A DNA stretch of 64,000 bases from an uncultured Schlesneria sp. (GCA_903871875.1 CAIQIR010000039.1:1-64000); one strand, 5' to 3'. Shown: positions 44,563 to 54,694, counted from the first letter of the stretch. The notes: generated from the sequence alone by a model not told the origin. A program made the numbers and translations.

Positions 44563-45540
44563 TTACTTCTTTTCGACTAGCCAAATATTACGGAACCGAA
44601 CCGGATTTCCATGGTCCTGCAGAAAGAGGGCTCCGGGCTTCTGATCAGCACGACCGCCACCGGGAGTGACTTTCAATTCGAGATTGTCGTGAACGACAAC
44701 TCCGTTGTGCTTGATGGTGACGCGAGCGGGAGCGGTCACTTTTCCCTCGGCGTCAAACTTTGCGCAGGTGAAATCAACGTCATAAGTCTGCCAGCTTAAA
44801 GGCGGCAAGCACATGTTGACCTTGGGTTTGGCGTTCTGGTAAATCCCACCACATTCGTTGTCGGCTCCTTCGAGACCGAACGAATCAAGAATCTGACATT
44901 CGTATTGATCGCCCAGATACAGTCCACTGTTACCGCGTCCTTGACCAGTCGCATTCGGCATGAAGGGCGTACGGAATTCCAGGTGCAGGGTGTAGTCTTC
45001 GAAGACCTTTTTTGTCTTGGTTCCCACGCCCATCAGTCCGTTGGCTTCCAGTTTACCCGGTTCCCACTCATCCACGTTGGTTCCATTGAACAATACGATC
45101 GCTCCTTCAGCGGCGGATTTGGCCAACGTTGTTGATTCGCGGTGCAGGCGTTTCAGTTCGTCGACTTGGCCATTGTGCTTGACGGTGATCGTTCCATTGG
45201 CGACGGTGGCCACGAATCCGTCTCCGGTCGCTGTTGTCACGCCGTCTTTGGTTTCGAAGGTTGCTCTGTGCTTTTCGTTTCTGTTGGTATCAAAGCCCGC
45301 ACCAGGCAAGCCGCCAGCATAGGTCACCGCATCGAACTTACCGGAACCTCGGGCGATCAGTTGCGTGCCGACTTGTTCGTCGCCCAATTTGCCGATGTAT
45401 TCCCCCTGAATCTGGTAATCGGAACCCGCTTCTTTCGCATCCAGAAACGTGAGGTTCTTCCCTGGTTGATCTTCACCAATCAAGGGTGTCGACGCGACCA
45501 GACAGCAAACAACAACTGACAAATTCCAAAACCGACTCAT
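44563..45540 (-). CDS. Secreted DUF1080 protein (3-keto-disaccharide hydrolase / LamG-like)
   Basis: A 325-residue secreted protein with a signal peptide (residues 1-22) and a domain matching DUF1080: VLFNGTNVDEW near residue 145, then a concanavalin-like beta sandwich (YTLHLEFRTPFMP, RGNSGLYLGDQYECQILDSF, ending RFRNIWLVEKK). DUF1080 members include an enzyme acting on 3-ketosugars and other presumed glycoside hydrolases; which role applies here is unknown. The first 120 residues before the domain have no match I can name. Another DUF1080 gene follows the same pattern 136 bp to the right. Confidence 0.85.
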   Translation of the reverse strand: MSRFWNLSVVVCCLVASTPLIGEDQPGKNLTFLDAKEAGSDYQIQGEYIGKLGDEQVGTQLIARGSGKFDAVTYAGGLPGAGFDTNRNEKHRATFETKDGVTTATGDGFVATVANGTITVKHNGQVDELKRLHRESTTLAKSAAEGAIVLFNGTNVDEWEPGKLEANGLMGVGTKTKKVFEDYTLHLEFRTPFMPNATGQGRGNSGLYLGDQYECQILDSFGLEGADNECGGIYQNAKPKVNMCLPPLSWQTYDVDFTCAKFDAEGKVTAPARVTIKHNGVVVHDNLELKVTPGGGRADQKPGALFLQDHGNPVRFRNIWLVEKK

Positions 45541-45675
45541 GTCGCAAACTCCTGATGAAAAAACGGATTCCAGACCGGTGCTGCTGCGATCGCTTTCACG
45601 GTATCAACAAGCACGGCATCATCTCAATTCACACAAACGAACGCAATTCGATAGCAGCGTCGATTGTCGTTGTGA

Positions 45676-46422
45676 CTATTTCCATTCTTTGACGCGCACG
45701 TTGCGGTAACGGACATATTGGTTCGTATAGTCCCCGCCGCCATGAACTTGTAAAGCGATGCTGCCCTTGTCGGAGTGTCGCTTTTCGTTGTCAGTGAATT
45801 CCATGAACCGAACGCGATTGATCCAGGTCGTAATCTTCGGGGGATTGCTCTCGATGGTCGCTCGAAGTTCGTTCCATTCACCATGCTTCCAGAACTCGGG
45901 CCAATCAGCTGGATGGATCGGGCAGGGAATTAACGAGTCTTTGGTTTTGATCTTGGTCACGGTGTCCAGAAAATCGAAGTTGCGATGATGGATTCCGCCC
46001 GAGAGTCCTTCGCCGTAGATGCCGGCCAGATTCCCGTTGCTGTGATAGTCGACCATGTACTGATACGCCTGACCCTTCTCATTGCTGCGGAGGAAGAGTC
46101 CACTATCAGGTCCGAAATCGTTTTTCATTTCGACGATGACTTCGAAGTTACCGAACTGCCTGTCCGTCAGAATGATTCCTCCGTTACCGGGAATATCCTG
46201 GCTGCCGACGATGGCTCCCTCTTCCAGTCTCCATTTGCCGCCGCTGGTATGCATGCTGGCGCGGCTATGACCGGTTTGGGTGCTGACATGCCAGCCGACG
46301 ATCTCTTTGCCATCAAAGATGGTTTCGAAACCGGTATCATCCCGTTTTTCACGAGGGAAATCGGCGGCCTTCACCTGCGGCAGCGCCAACAACACCAGTG
46401 CTAAAAATGTGAAACATCGCAT
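45676..46422 (-). CDS. Secreted DUF1080 protein (second copy)
   Basis: A 248-residue single-domain DUF1080 protein with a signal peptide (MRCFTFLALVLLALPQVKA) and the family core: FETIFDGKEIVGW, FEVIVEMKNDFGPDSGLFLRS, and the final YTNQYVRYRNVRVKEW. It differs from its neighbour by lacking an N-terminal extension, and the two are clearly diverged, not recent duplicates. ATG 46422 is preferred to the ATG at 46473 because the signal peptide then begins correctly. Confidence 0.88.
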   Translation of the reverse strand: MRCFTFLALVLLALPQVKAADFPREKRDDTGFETIFDGKEIVGWHVSTQTGHSRASMHTSGGKWRLEEGAIVGSQDIPGNGGIILTDRQFGNFEVIVEMKNDFGPDSGLFLRSNEKGQAYQYMVDYHSNGNLAGIYGEGLSGGIHHRNFDFLDTVTKIKTKDSLIPCPIHPADWPEFWKHGEWNELRATIESNPPKITTWINRVRFMEFTDNEKRHSDKGSIALQVHGGGDYTNQYVRYRNVRVKEWK

Positions 46423-46587
46423 GGAAAAGTCTTTCTGTTTTCGATTCCCGTTGTGATAACTCGTGCGAGCCAAATCCTAGTTCAGTCGAATCGCTCGGGA
46501 AAGCGACTGGAATTAGGAATCGGTCGCCACATCGGTTGCCGGCATGTTTGATGCGAAACGCCGGCGTGAGATCTTTCGGGGTCGGAG

Positions 46588-47781
46588 TTATGTTTTGGCG
46601 AGCGCTGCGCCCAGCTCTCGCTGCAGATCCGCGGGATCTTCGAGGCCGATGGAAAGCCTGACCAGACCGTCACTGATGCCACATGCGGCTCGTTCGGCCG
46701 CCGTCATGAATTTGTGTGATGTTCCCGCCGGGTAAGAAACCGTCGTGCGCGAGTCGGCCAGTGTGGGGGAGAATGGAATGATGTGTGCGAGATGACGGAA
46801 CAGGGTGTCGACCGCCGCGCGGCCACCGGGTAATTCGAAGGCGAGCATTCCTCCGCAGCCATGAGGCAAGCATTGTTTGGCCCGCTCAAAATGCGGATGA
46901 TCTTTTAGTCCCGGATAGACCACTCGCGAAACCTGCGGAACCGATTGCAGGAACGTCGCCACTTGCAGCGCTGTTTGGGAAACGCGATTCATTCTTAACG
47001 GAAGCGATCGAAGACCACGTGCCGCGAGCCAACTTTCGAACGGATTGCTGTTCACTCCGTAAAGACTCGACATGGCCCGGATTCGCCGGATCAAATTCTT
47101 CGGGCCGACGACCACACCCGCCATCAGGTCGCCATGCCCGTTTAAATATTTTGAGGCACTGTGCCAGACCAGCGTCGCACCCTGGCTGATTGGCTTCAGC
47201 AGACAGGGTGTCGCGAACGTGCTGTCGACCAGCAAGGGGATTTCGCCCAGAATTTGAGCGATCGCGGGCAGGTCTGCGATCTCCAGCAAGGGGTTCGAGA
47301 TCGATTCGACAATACAGAGTCGTGTCGGCACCGCAATGGCGGCCTTCAACGCGTCCAGATCGTCGATGTCGAAGTACGTCACCTTCAACCCAAATGATGA
47401 AGCGAGATGGTTCAGTAATTGTCCCGTGCGTCCATAGAGTACGCGTGCGGCGACGACATGTTCGCCCGTTTTGACCATCGCCATCAAAACCGCAGTCAAA
47501 GCACCCATGCCTGACGCCGTCACGACGCCCGCCTCGGCACCTTCCAATCGAGCGACATCGTTGGCGAACGCTTCGTGATTGGGATTGCCATCGCGCGTGT
47601 AGATGTAGCCCTTTTCCTGCCCACCAGCGACCGCATCCAATTGCTCGAGCGATTCGATGTCAAATGCCGTGGTTAAATAGACCGGCGGCGAACTGGGTCG
47701 CGTAATGAAATCAGGCGACCAACCGGCGCGTGCCGCGATCGTCGAAGGATCGAGATTCGGTTCTGGAGTTTCGGCAGTCAT
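46588..47781 (-). CDS. PLP-dependent Cys/Met-metabolism enzyme (cystathionine gamma-synthase/-lyase family)
   Basis: A 397-residue PLP enzyme. The phosphate-binding ASGMGALTAVLMAM and YIYTRDGNPNHEAF motifs, and the Schiff-base lysine in SASKYLNGHGD, mark the Cys/Met metabolism family. Whether it is cystathionine gamma-synthase, gamma-lyase, or methionine gamma-lyase cannot be said from sequence. Normal length. The neighbours (DUF1080 and EVE) give no clue. Confidence 0.9.
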   Translation of the reverse strand: MTAETPEPNLDPSTIAARAGWSPDFITRPSSPPVYLTTAFDIESLEQLDAVAGGQEKGYIYTRDGNPNHEAFANDVARLEGAEAGVVTASGMGALTAVLMAMVKTGEHVVAARVLYGRTGQLLNHLASSFGLKVTYFDIDDLDALKAAIAVPTRLCIVESISNPLLEIADLPAIAQILGEIPLLVDSTFATPCLLKPISQGATLVWHSASKYLNGHGDLMAGVVVGPKNLIRRIRAMSSLYGVNSNPFESWLAARGLRSLPLRMNRVSQTALQVATFLQSVPQVSRVVYPGLKDHPHFERAKQCLPHGCGGMLAFELPGGRAAVDTLFRHLAHIIPFSPTLADSRTTVSYPAGTSHKFMTAAERAACGISDGLVRLSIGLEDPADLQRELGAALAKT

Positions 47782-47912
47782 GGCAAATCACTTGTCTGAG
47801 AAAGCTTGATGGCAATTCTGCGAGCAGATATTCAGAACGACGATTTGATCTTATGTTCCAACCCAGTGTCCTCCCTAATCGACAATCGTCGCGTCGGTTG
47901 TGGAGGATCCAA

Positions 47913-48428
47913 CTACCGCGAATCGGCAGGCAAGGGGACATGCGCCAGGCGATGTACGGCTTTCCATTCGTCGAACGTGACGGGTTGGATCGACAGACGC
48001 ATGCCTCGTTTCATCACCAGCATGCTGGCCGTGGTCGTGTCTTGAGCCAGCATTTCACGAGTGATCGGTTCGGGGAATTTCTGAATCAGTTTAACGTCCA
48101 CCATCATCCAACGCGGATTGTCGGGATCACTCGATGCGTCGTAGTACTTGCTCTTCGGGTCAAACGCCGTGAAATCGGGATAGCCAGCGCGGGCGATTTG
48201 CATCGTGCCGAAGACTCCGAGGGGTTCTTCGCGGCTGTGATAGAACAAGACCTGATCGCCCACCTGGACGTCGTCGCGCAGAAAATTGCGAGCCTGATAG
48301 TTGCGGACGCCGTCCCATGGCGCGGTCTGTTTGCTCGCTTTGGCCAGATGATCAATCGAAAATGCCGAGGGTTCGGATTTGAACAACCAATAGCGACGAG
48401 CGGATGAATGAGCGGCAGTTTTTTTCAT
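47913..48428 (-). CDS. EVE-domain protein (PUA-like, modified-base reader)
   Basis: A 171-residue EVE protein. The signature YWLFKSEPSAFSIDHL, WDGVRNYQARNF and VGDQVLFYHS is very clear, and the AGYPDFTAFD and later RWMMVDVKLIQKFPEPITREML follow the family. EVE domains are related to YTH/PUA and read modified bases in RNA or DNA; some occur with modification-dependent restriction. ATG 48428 is chosen because the frame before it lacks a good start. No restriction gene is adjacent here, so a housekeeping RNA-related role is as likely. Confidence 0.88.
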   Translation of the reverse strand: MKKTAAHSSARRYWLFKSEPSAFSIDHLAKASKQTAPWDGVRNYQARNFLRDDVQVGDQVLFYHSREEPLGVFGTMQIARAGYPDFTAFDPKSKYYDASSDPDNPRWMMVDVKLIQKFPEPITREMLAQDTTTASMLVMKRGMRLSIQPVTFDEWKAVHRLAHVPLPADSR

Positions 48429-48485
48429 GCGACCTGGGCGTTCCTGTTGACCATGGAAAATGAGCAAGCAGACTAGAGGGGATTC

Positions 48486-48932
48486 TCAGTCGGTGCGGCA
48501 GCCGAGTGTCAGCAAGACGTTGGCCCACAAATGCTGATCCGCGGTCTGGATCGTCAGTACGTGATCTCGTGACGCCACGGCCTCGTAAAATTGCCATTTG
48601 TCGATCGGTGTCAATTCGAGAGATAGTCCTGAGGCCGACACGATGCGACGGTAATCGGCCCAGACTTCTGGATCGTCTTTCAAGGCGTAGGGGTCGTCGG
48701 CCGGAATCCCCATGGTATTGATGGCGTCGACCGGGATGGCCGTTAACAGCGTTTCCAAAACTTGCGACACCGTGACGATTCCCGGTGCCAGATTCAGACT
48801 GACCAATCGGGCATTCGGGCCGAGCGCCGTTGAGGCGGGGTAGTTTCCATCGGCGATCAACACTTTCGCGTGATGTCCGGCACGAGCCAGGATTTCGGAG
48901 ATTTCGGGGTGCAGCAGTCGATGCTTCAACAT
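48486..48932 (-). CDS. RbsD/FucU-family sugar mutarotase
   Basis: A 148-residue RbsD/FucU protein. LIADGNYPASTALGPNARLVSL and the closing WANVLLTLGCRTD match the family, with the catalytic His expected in LLHPEISEILARAGHH. It interconverts anomers of L-fucose or D-ribose. ATG 48932 is chosen as the start of the recognisable domain; the 71 codons upstream (to 49145) look non-coding. It sits next to the EVE gene, same strand, 57 bp apart. Confidence 0.85.
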   Translation of the reverse strand: MLKHRLLHPEISEILARAGHHAKVLIADGNYPASTALGPNARLVSLNLAPGIVTVSQVLETLLTAIPVDAINTMGIPADDPYALKDDPEVWADYRRIVSASGLSLELTPIDKWQFYEAVASRDHVLTIQTADQHLWANVLLTLGCRTD

Positions 48933-49165
48933 GGGTGGTGTCGCTTCTGAAAATCGGTTCGAATGGAAATCGGGGGTCGCGTGGGATTTCGGTTCCAATG
49001 CCAGCCTGATCGTACGTAGGAAGAATCGCAAAACAAAGTGCCAACGCATCTCGAATCGCGGGGCTGTTTCGGTTTTCGTCTGACCCTCTGATGACGAGGG
49101 GGGGGCTGAAAAAAAACGACCGTTTGTCCCCGTGCGCCGTTCCAATCACGGTGATTGTCCGATCA

Positions 49166-50350
49166 TCAGAGACCCAACTCCTGTTTGACTTCGATGAAAC
49201 ATTTCACGGCGAACTCAAGGTCGTCGCGCGAGTGGGCGGCAGACACTTGCGTACGAATGCGAGCCTTGCCGAGTGGGACGACGGGATAGCTGAAGCCGAT
49301 CACGTAGACGCCTTTGGCCAGCATGGCTTCCGCCACCCTGGCCGCGAGTGCTGCATCACCCAGCATGATTGGTGTGATCGGATGGGTGCCTGCGGGGATG
49401 TTGAACCCGCGCTGAGCCATCTCGTGCCGGAAAAGCTGGGTGTTGGCTGCGAGCTTGTCGCGAAGTTCCGTTGATCGCGTCAAAAGATCGAGTGCGGCAA
49501 TCGAGCCCGCGACAATCACGGGGGCAACGGTGTTTGAAAACAGGTATGGGCGTGAACGCTGCCGAAGATATTCGACAATCTCTTTTCGGCCGCTGGTATA
49601 GCCACCACTGGCGCCGCCCAGCGCCTTGCCGAGAGTTCCGGTGAGAATGTCGATCCGTCCCATCACACCATGATGTTCGTGAGTCCCGCGGCCGGTCGGC
49701 CCAGTAAAGCCGACCGCATGTGAATCGTCGACCATCACCAGCGCCTGATACTTGTCGGCCAGTTCGCAGATCGCTGGCAGGTCGGCAATTGTCCCATCCA
49801 TCGAGAACACGCCATCGGTGGCGATCAACTTGAATCGTGCTGTGGCCGCTTCCTTCAGTCTGGTTTCCAGTTCAGCCATGTCGTTGTTTTTGTAACGAAA
49901 CCGTTGGGCCTTACAGAGTCGCACACCGTCGATGATGCTGGCGTGATTCAGCTCGTCCGAGATGACGGCATCCTCATCGCCGAGCAGAGTTTCAAAAAGG
50001 CCGCCGTTGGCGTCGAAACAGGAACTGTAAAGGATCGTGTCATCGGTCCCCAGAAAGGCGGACAGGCGATCCTCCAGTTGCTTGTGGATCGTCTGTGTTC
50101 CACAAATGAATCTCACCGACGCTAGTCCGTAACCCCATTCATCGAGTGCTCGATGGGCGGCTGCGCGAATTTCCGGATGTTGTGCGAGACCCAGGTAGTT
50201 GTTCGCGCACAAATTCAGGACGGGGCTTCCCTGGCCGACGCGGACCGATGTCCCTTGAGGCGTGGAGAGGATTCGTTCTCGCTTTTCGATGCCAGCGGCG
50301 CGAATGTCCTCCAGCAGTTTGCCCAGATGTTGCTGAAACGCTTCGTTCAT
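49166..50350 (-). CDS. kbl: Glycine C-acetyltransferase (2-amino-3-ketobutyrate CoA ligase)
   Basis: Kbl, an alpha-oxoamine synthase that cleaves 2-amino-3-ketobutyrate with CoA to glycine and acetyl-CoA. The 394 residues match the family; PLP-binding motifs are [16 protein letters not shown] and the lysine in [15 protein letters not shown]. The N-terminal [15 protein letters not shown] is also typical. Threonine dehydrogenase (tdh), often next to kbl, is not seen here. The start ATG 50350 is preceded by a 175-bp gap. Confidence 0.93.
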   Translation of the reverse strand: MNEAFQQHLGKLLEDIRAAGIEKRERILSTPQGTSVRVGQGSPVLNLCANNYLGLAQHPEIRAAAHRALDEWGYGLASVRFICGTQTIHKQLEDRLSAFLGTDDTILYSSCFDANGGLFETLLGDEDAVISDELNHASIIDGVRLCKAQRFRYKNNDMAELETRLKEAATARFKLIATDGVFSMDGTIADLPAICELADKYQALVMVDDSHAVGFTGPTGRGTHEHHGVMGRIDILTGTLGKALGGASGGYTSGRKEIVEYLRQRSRPYLFSNTVAPVIVAGSIAALDLLTRSTELRDKLAANTQLFRHEMAQRGFNIPAGTHPITPIMLGDAALAARVAEAMLAKGVYVIGFSYPVVPLGKARIRTQVSAAHSRDDLEFAVKCFIEVKQELGL

Positions 50351-50525
50351 GGCAGGACTCGCCTATGCCTGGGGATGGGGAACTCGGCTCGAGTGGATGC
50401 ATGGGATCTCGACGCCTGCTGCGATCTCTAGAAGACCGCGACGCGGTTGTCGAGTCAAGCCGGAGATTTGGCGAGAATGCGGCCGCGAGAGGAATACGGC
50501 CACCAGGCTGCTGACAATAGAAGGT

Positions 50526-53500
50526 CTATTGTGAGACCTGTCCTTCCGTGGCTCCACTGACATTCAGGATGCGCAGTTTGGGGTCGGGATTGAATTCGAT
50601 CCGTCGACCGCTTTGATTGCCCAGGGCGATGCCTGTCAGGCGGGCGTTCTGACGACCATGGGCTCGCAACATGTACAGGCTTTTGGATCCGTCATAGCTG
50701 ATCTCGTCGGCCGATGCGGTGAATCGTTGGCCGTTGACCTGGCCTTCGACTTCGGCGTTTCCGCGTCCGACAAGTTCGAGATACTTCTTCGCTCCGGATT
50801 CCGATTCCGGATGGTTCACGACTTGAAGCTGGTCGCAACGCATCGTTCCGCCCAGGGATGGCAGACGGTCGGGATTCACTCGTTCATTGGGCAGATTCAC
50901 TGGCCCATGAATGACTTCCACGCGATCGTCGATGGTGGCGCGTTGCCGAGTCGGGAATCCCGGAGTCTGTCCGGCGAACGTGCCTTTTAACAGTCCTTCG
51001 AACTGGACTTGCGTGTAATCCCAGACGGCGACCTCGGTGGAGATGGGGCGGTTGGCCTGAATCGTCTCACGCTGTTCGAAACCACCGCTTTCGTCCGGCT
51101 TTCGACGCCAAACGAGGATTTCACCCGGTCCCTGCGCGACGACATCGTGTGTCAGATAATTCAAGGTGAATTCACCGACATACCCTCGATAGACGTCGAC
51201 CAGTTTCTTCATCAGATAAGTGGAATTCTCAAACCGAACATTCTCGCGGCAGTGGATGATCTTGAGAGCCGGATTCGATTCAAAATTCTCTTGTTGGAAG
51301 GACAGGCGATCTGCCAGCTGGACGACCATTTGTTCGCAGAACATTTTTCCCAGACCCAGTTTCGCTTCGACTTTACCGATGAATTTGGCGTCCAGACCGT
51401 CGAAGTCCATGGATTCGACCCAATGCACGCGCAGGTCGCCATGAGCGACACCTTCCATGCCGGTCGCATTCGGTTTTTCGGGAATAGGCAGCGTCAAATC
51501 GCCGGATCCACTGACCCTCGCGTGATTCTTGCCGCGATCGAGATGGATGTCCTTTCCTTCGATTTTGAAGCCCTGGTCCTGGATCAGCGCCGGTGTTCCG
51601 ACGACGTGGATCACTTGCTGCTTATCCGATTCGGTGCCTTGCAAATGGACGCGATCGCCTCGCAGGCTGAGATCCTTTTCGCCGGTCTTTCGTTTTTGGG
51701 TAATGTTGACTTTACCTTCACCACGCACTTCTTGAACGGAAACTTCCGGAACGTCGGCTTTTTGGTTTCCCGGGACTTGTTGCATGCGAGCGAAGATTCG
51801 TTCTGCCGAGACGACGAACGGTTCTGTCGGAGGCAAGCGCGGCTTTTGCCGACGCGGTGAGGGGGCATCAAACGGAATATCGACGGACGGACCCAGGCTG
51901 CGATCAGGCTCCGCCGGGACATTTGCGAATCCCTGTCGGCGCGTTGTGGATTTTGGGATTTTCGCGGTGGTCGATTTTGCTGTCGTGGATGTGGGGCGAA
52001 CGGCTTTTCGCTCACCTGGCACCGTCAATCCCGCCAGTTGCAACTGAGATCGCGATTTTTGACTAATGGCGGTGGGAGTCGCATCGTCAGCGTCTTCGAA
52101 ACGAATATCGAGTTCGTTGGTTCGCTCGATCTGCATTTGAGGGCTGGAGAGGGCGACGTCGCCTTGAGCGAGTAGACGCTTGGGTTTTGGATCGGGTGTC
52201 TTGGCCGGTTCGCCGCCCTCTGGATTGGGTGATGATGGACTGAAGGCGAACTCCATCGGCTCCAGCCAGATCTTGATCAGTTCGGCCGCCAGTCCCGTAT
52301 TCTGTTCGCGTTGGACGAACGTCGCTTTCTCATCCAGCTCGATCAGATCCAGTTTTGTGGCGTCGTCGGTCTTTTTGCTCAGTCGTTTCTGCCAGGTGGC
52401 GACAAACTTCAGTTGGTTGGTCTGATCGTCGACGAACGTCAACTTGCCCGCTCCCAGGCAGAGCAACGATGTCGGGCTATTTTTCTCGTCAAATTGGGCT
52501 TCAATTTCAGGAGCTTGCAGGACGGAACGTTTGCGTTTGACGACAACTCCGTTGGGCAAAGCTTGGGCTTTCATCGACAGCATTTTTGTTTCGGCGCTGT
52601 AGCTCAAATGAGTCATTTCGGCAGTACTGCCGTGCGACCGCGAGAAGACCTTCACGATCCGACCATCCGCCTCCAGCGAACTGAATTCAAGATCGGTTTC
52701 GATTTTTTGATATTCGGGCGGTCGCTGATTTGCTTCCGCCGTTTGTTCGTTCGGGACGACTTTTTTCGGAGTGAACCGCATGGTCAGCGTGTCGCATTCC
52801 AACCAATCGGCAGATTTGCCGGTGGTTCCGGCTTTGACGTCCTGGGTCAGAACCGCAGTCGTGTTGGAGAAAGTGTACAACAGATCGCCCGTGCAACGGA
52901 CATTGACCGGGACCAATTTGTCTCCCTGCGGCATCTGCACTTTCAGATTCACATTGTGATTCACGTTCGGATTGTTGGGATCGCTGAGATTCGGACCTGC
53001 GATCAATCGGACCGATTCGACGCCCTGCACGTGCGGACGATCGTTGCGAGGTGCTCCTTGGGCGGGGATCAATTTCATGAGCATCTTGGCGGCCGATCCT
53101 TGATGCGATTGAAATCGAAAATCGACCTTTTTCCATGTCGCCAGACTGAGCGTATTTTCGGCGAAGATAAAATCATGGCCTTTAATTGCCAGGCCGTTGG
53201 GACCGGTAACGATGACTTCACCATTGAGCAACGCGCCGACGATCCGGCCAGGGTTGGTATTCTTTTCGTCAAACGGCGACAGGAATTCTAATTGAGCGGA
53301 ATCGCTGACGATCGAAAGCGCTTCCTGCTCGCCGGCTTGATTGACCGTCAACCAGACCATGGCAAACGGTTTGAATCGGACACTTTTGCGGTTGACTTCA
53401 TCCTGTTCCCAGTCATTCGTGTAGACGAACGCCTGCTCGAAATGCAGCATGTGCTCGGCACGTGCGGGCCATTTTTCGTCCTTGAGATAGGTCTCGGCGA

Positions 53501-53669
53501 TGCGGACGTTCTCGGCCGGCAACTCGGGCTCGGCGTAGTGCGAGTCTTCGACTTTTTGTGCCTGCGGGACGGGAATCACGACGACCGGTCGCATTGCCAG
53601 CGAATACAACACGTACAGCCCCATCAGGCTGACGGCAGTCGCGACAGTGAAGACCAGACGTTGATACAC
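50526..53669 (-). CDS. Giant OstA/LptA-like envelope protein
   Basis: A 1047-residue protein starting with GTG 53669 and one N-terminal membrane helix (LVFTVATAVSLMGLYVLYSLAM). The rest is mostly beta strand, with recurring LptA/LptC-like phrases such as 'VHLQGTESDKQQVIHVVGTPALIQDQGFKIEGK', 'ARVSGSGDLTLP', 'VEIRGNVR'-like segments (ENVRFENSTYLMKK) and Asn/Pro-rich linkers at 600-680. LptC and LptA carry lipopolysaccharide across the periplasm; E. coli versions are under 200 residues. The immediate neighbour is kdsD, as in the E. coli kdsD-kdsC-lptC-lptA order, which supports an envelope-lipid role. The motif match is by eye. Confidence 0.6.
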   Translation of the reverse strand: MYQRLVFTVATAVSLMGLYVLYSLAMRPVVVIPVPQAQKVEDSHYAEPELPAENVRIAETYLKDEKWPARAEHMLHFEQAFVYTNDWEQDEVNRKSVRFKPFAMVWLTVNQAGEQEALSIVSDSAQLEFLSPFDEKNTNPGRIVGALLNGEVIVTGPNGLAIKGHDFIFAENTLSLATWKKVDFRFQSHQGSAAKMLMKLIPAQGAPRNDRPHVQGVESVRLIAGPNLSDPNNPNVNHNVNLKVQMPQGDKLVPVNVRCTGDLLYTFSNTTAVLTQDVKAGTTGKSADWLECDTLTMRFTPKKVVPNEQTAEANQRPPEYQKIETDLEFSSLEADGRIVKVFSRSHGSTAEMTHLSYSAETKMLSMKAQALPNGVVVKRKRSVLQAPEIEAQFDEKNSPTSLLCLGAGKLTFVDDQTNQLKFVATWQKRLSKKTDDATKLDLIELDEKATFVQREQNTGLAAELIKIWLEPMEFAFSPSSPNPEGGEPAKTPDPKPKRLLAQGDVALSSPQMQIERTNELDIRFEDADDATPTAISQKSRSQLQLAGLTVPGERKAVRPTSTTAKSTTAKIPKSTTRRQGFANVPAEPDRSLGPSVDIPFDAPSPRRQKPRLPPTEPFVVSAERIFARMQQVPGNQKADVPEVSVQEVRGEGKVNITQKRKTGEKDLSLRGDRVHLQGTESDKQQVIHVVGTPALIQDQGFKIEGKDIHLDRGKNHARVSGSGDLTLPIPEKPNATGMEGVAHGDLRVHWVESMDFDGLDAKFIGKVEAKLGLGKMFCEQMVVQLADRLSFQQENFESNPALKIIHCRENVRFENSTYLMKKLVDVYRGYVGEFTLNYLTHDVVAQGPGEILVWRRKPDESGGFEQRETIQANRPISTEVAVWDYTQVQFEGLLKGTFAGQTPGFPTRQRATIDDRVEVIHGPVNLPNERVNPDRLPSLGGTMRCDQLQVVNHPESESGAKKYLELVGRGNAEVEGQVNGQRFTASADEISYDGSKSLYMLRAHGRQNARLTGIALGNQSGRRIEFNPDPKLRILNVSGATEGQVSQ

Positions 53670-53683
53670 GATCGACTAAGCCT

Positions 53684-54694
53684 TTATTTCTTTCCGAGAC
53701 CAATCACATCGGTAATATCGATGACACCCAGCGGGCATCCTTCGTCGTCGACCACCGGTAATTCGCTGACATGCTTGGCGCTCAGCAGTTGCAACGCTTC
53801 TTCCAGAATCGCGAGGGGACCAATGGTCAACGGTTGGGTGGTCATGACTTCCGCGATGGGCCGATCGAATTGACCGTCGCGCCGTTGTTCGAGCAAGCGG
53901 GCAAGGTCGCTGTCCGTAAACAGGCCTGATAGTCGGCCGCATTCATCGATCAGGATCACGGCACCGGTTCGCCGACCCGGTCGAGAGTGATTGACGAAGA
54001 CGTCGCGAATCGTATCGGACTCGTTTGCGACGCGAATCTGATCAATCGGTCGCATCACATCCTGCACCGACGCCAATCGTCGTCCCAGGCTGCCACCCGG
54101 ATGGAACGCGGCAAATTGCTGAGGAGTAAACTGTTTCATCTGGCTCAACACGAGCGCCAAGGCGTCCCCGATGGCCAACATGGCGGTGGTGCTGGTCGAG
54201 GGTGCCAGCCCGTGGGCTCCCGCTTCGATCAATCGTCCCAGTCGGATTGCGACATCTGCCTGGGCTCCTAACGTACTGGCATCACTGGCCGTGATGGCGA
54301 TGATGGGTTGTCGCTGGTTGCGGATAATCGGTAGCAGTCGCGTCAGTTCTTCCGTCTCGCCACTGTTCGAGAAAAACAACCATACGTCGTCGGTGCCGAC
54401 ACATCCCAGGTCGCCGTGCAACGCTTCGGTCGGGTGTAAGAAGTAAGCTCGAGTGCCGGTGGACGAAAGAGTCGCGGCGATTTTTTGACCGATCAGTCCG
54501 GCCTTGCCCACCCCTGTGACGATGACACAGCCGCGACAATTGGCCAGCAGTTCGAGCGCCGTGCAGAATCGAGTATCCAATTGCCGCGAGAGCTCAAGTA
54601 GTGCTTCGCCTTCGAGTCCGAGAATGGTGCGCGCCTCGCGCAACTGTTCCAAGTGCGTAAAGGGAACGACCGAGCGTTCAAAAATGGCGCTCAT
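53684..54694 (-). CDS. kdsD: Arabinose-5-phosphate isomerase (KdsD/KpsF)
   Basis: KdsD interconverts D-ribulose 5-phosphate and D-arabinose 5-phosphate, the first step of Kdo synthesis for lipopolysaccharide. The SIS domain (residues about 40-180) is clear: VIVTGVGKAGLIGQKIAAT and FLHPTEALHGDLG. Two CBS domains follow (about 205-336: VQDVMRPIDQIRVA, FTDSDLARLLEQRRDGQ and VMTTQPLTIGP). Normal length (336). The downstream giant OstA-like gene starts 15 bp past its stop, so the two form an operon. Confidence 0.92.
   Translation of the reverse strand: MSAIFERSVVPFTHLEQLREARTILGLEGEALLELSRQLDTRFCTALELLANCRGCVIVTGVGKAGLIGQKIAATLSSTGTRAYFLHPTEALHGDLGCVGTDDVWLFFSNSGETEELTRLLPIIRNQRQPIIAITASDASTLGAQADVAIRLGRLIEAGAHGLAPSTSTTAMLAIGDALALVLSQMKQFTPQQFAAFHPGGSLGRRLASVQDVMRPIDQIRVANESDTIRDVFVNHSRPGRRTGAVILIDECGRLSGLFTDSDLARLLEQRRDGQFDRPIAEVMTTQPLTIGPLAILEEALQLLSAKHVSELPVVDDEGCPLGVIDITDVIGLGKK

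Noticed and set aside
51009-51860. A 283-codon plus-strand ORF
   Set aside because: Antisense to the OstA-like gene; no family pattern.
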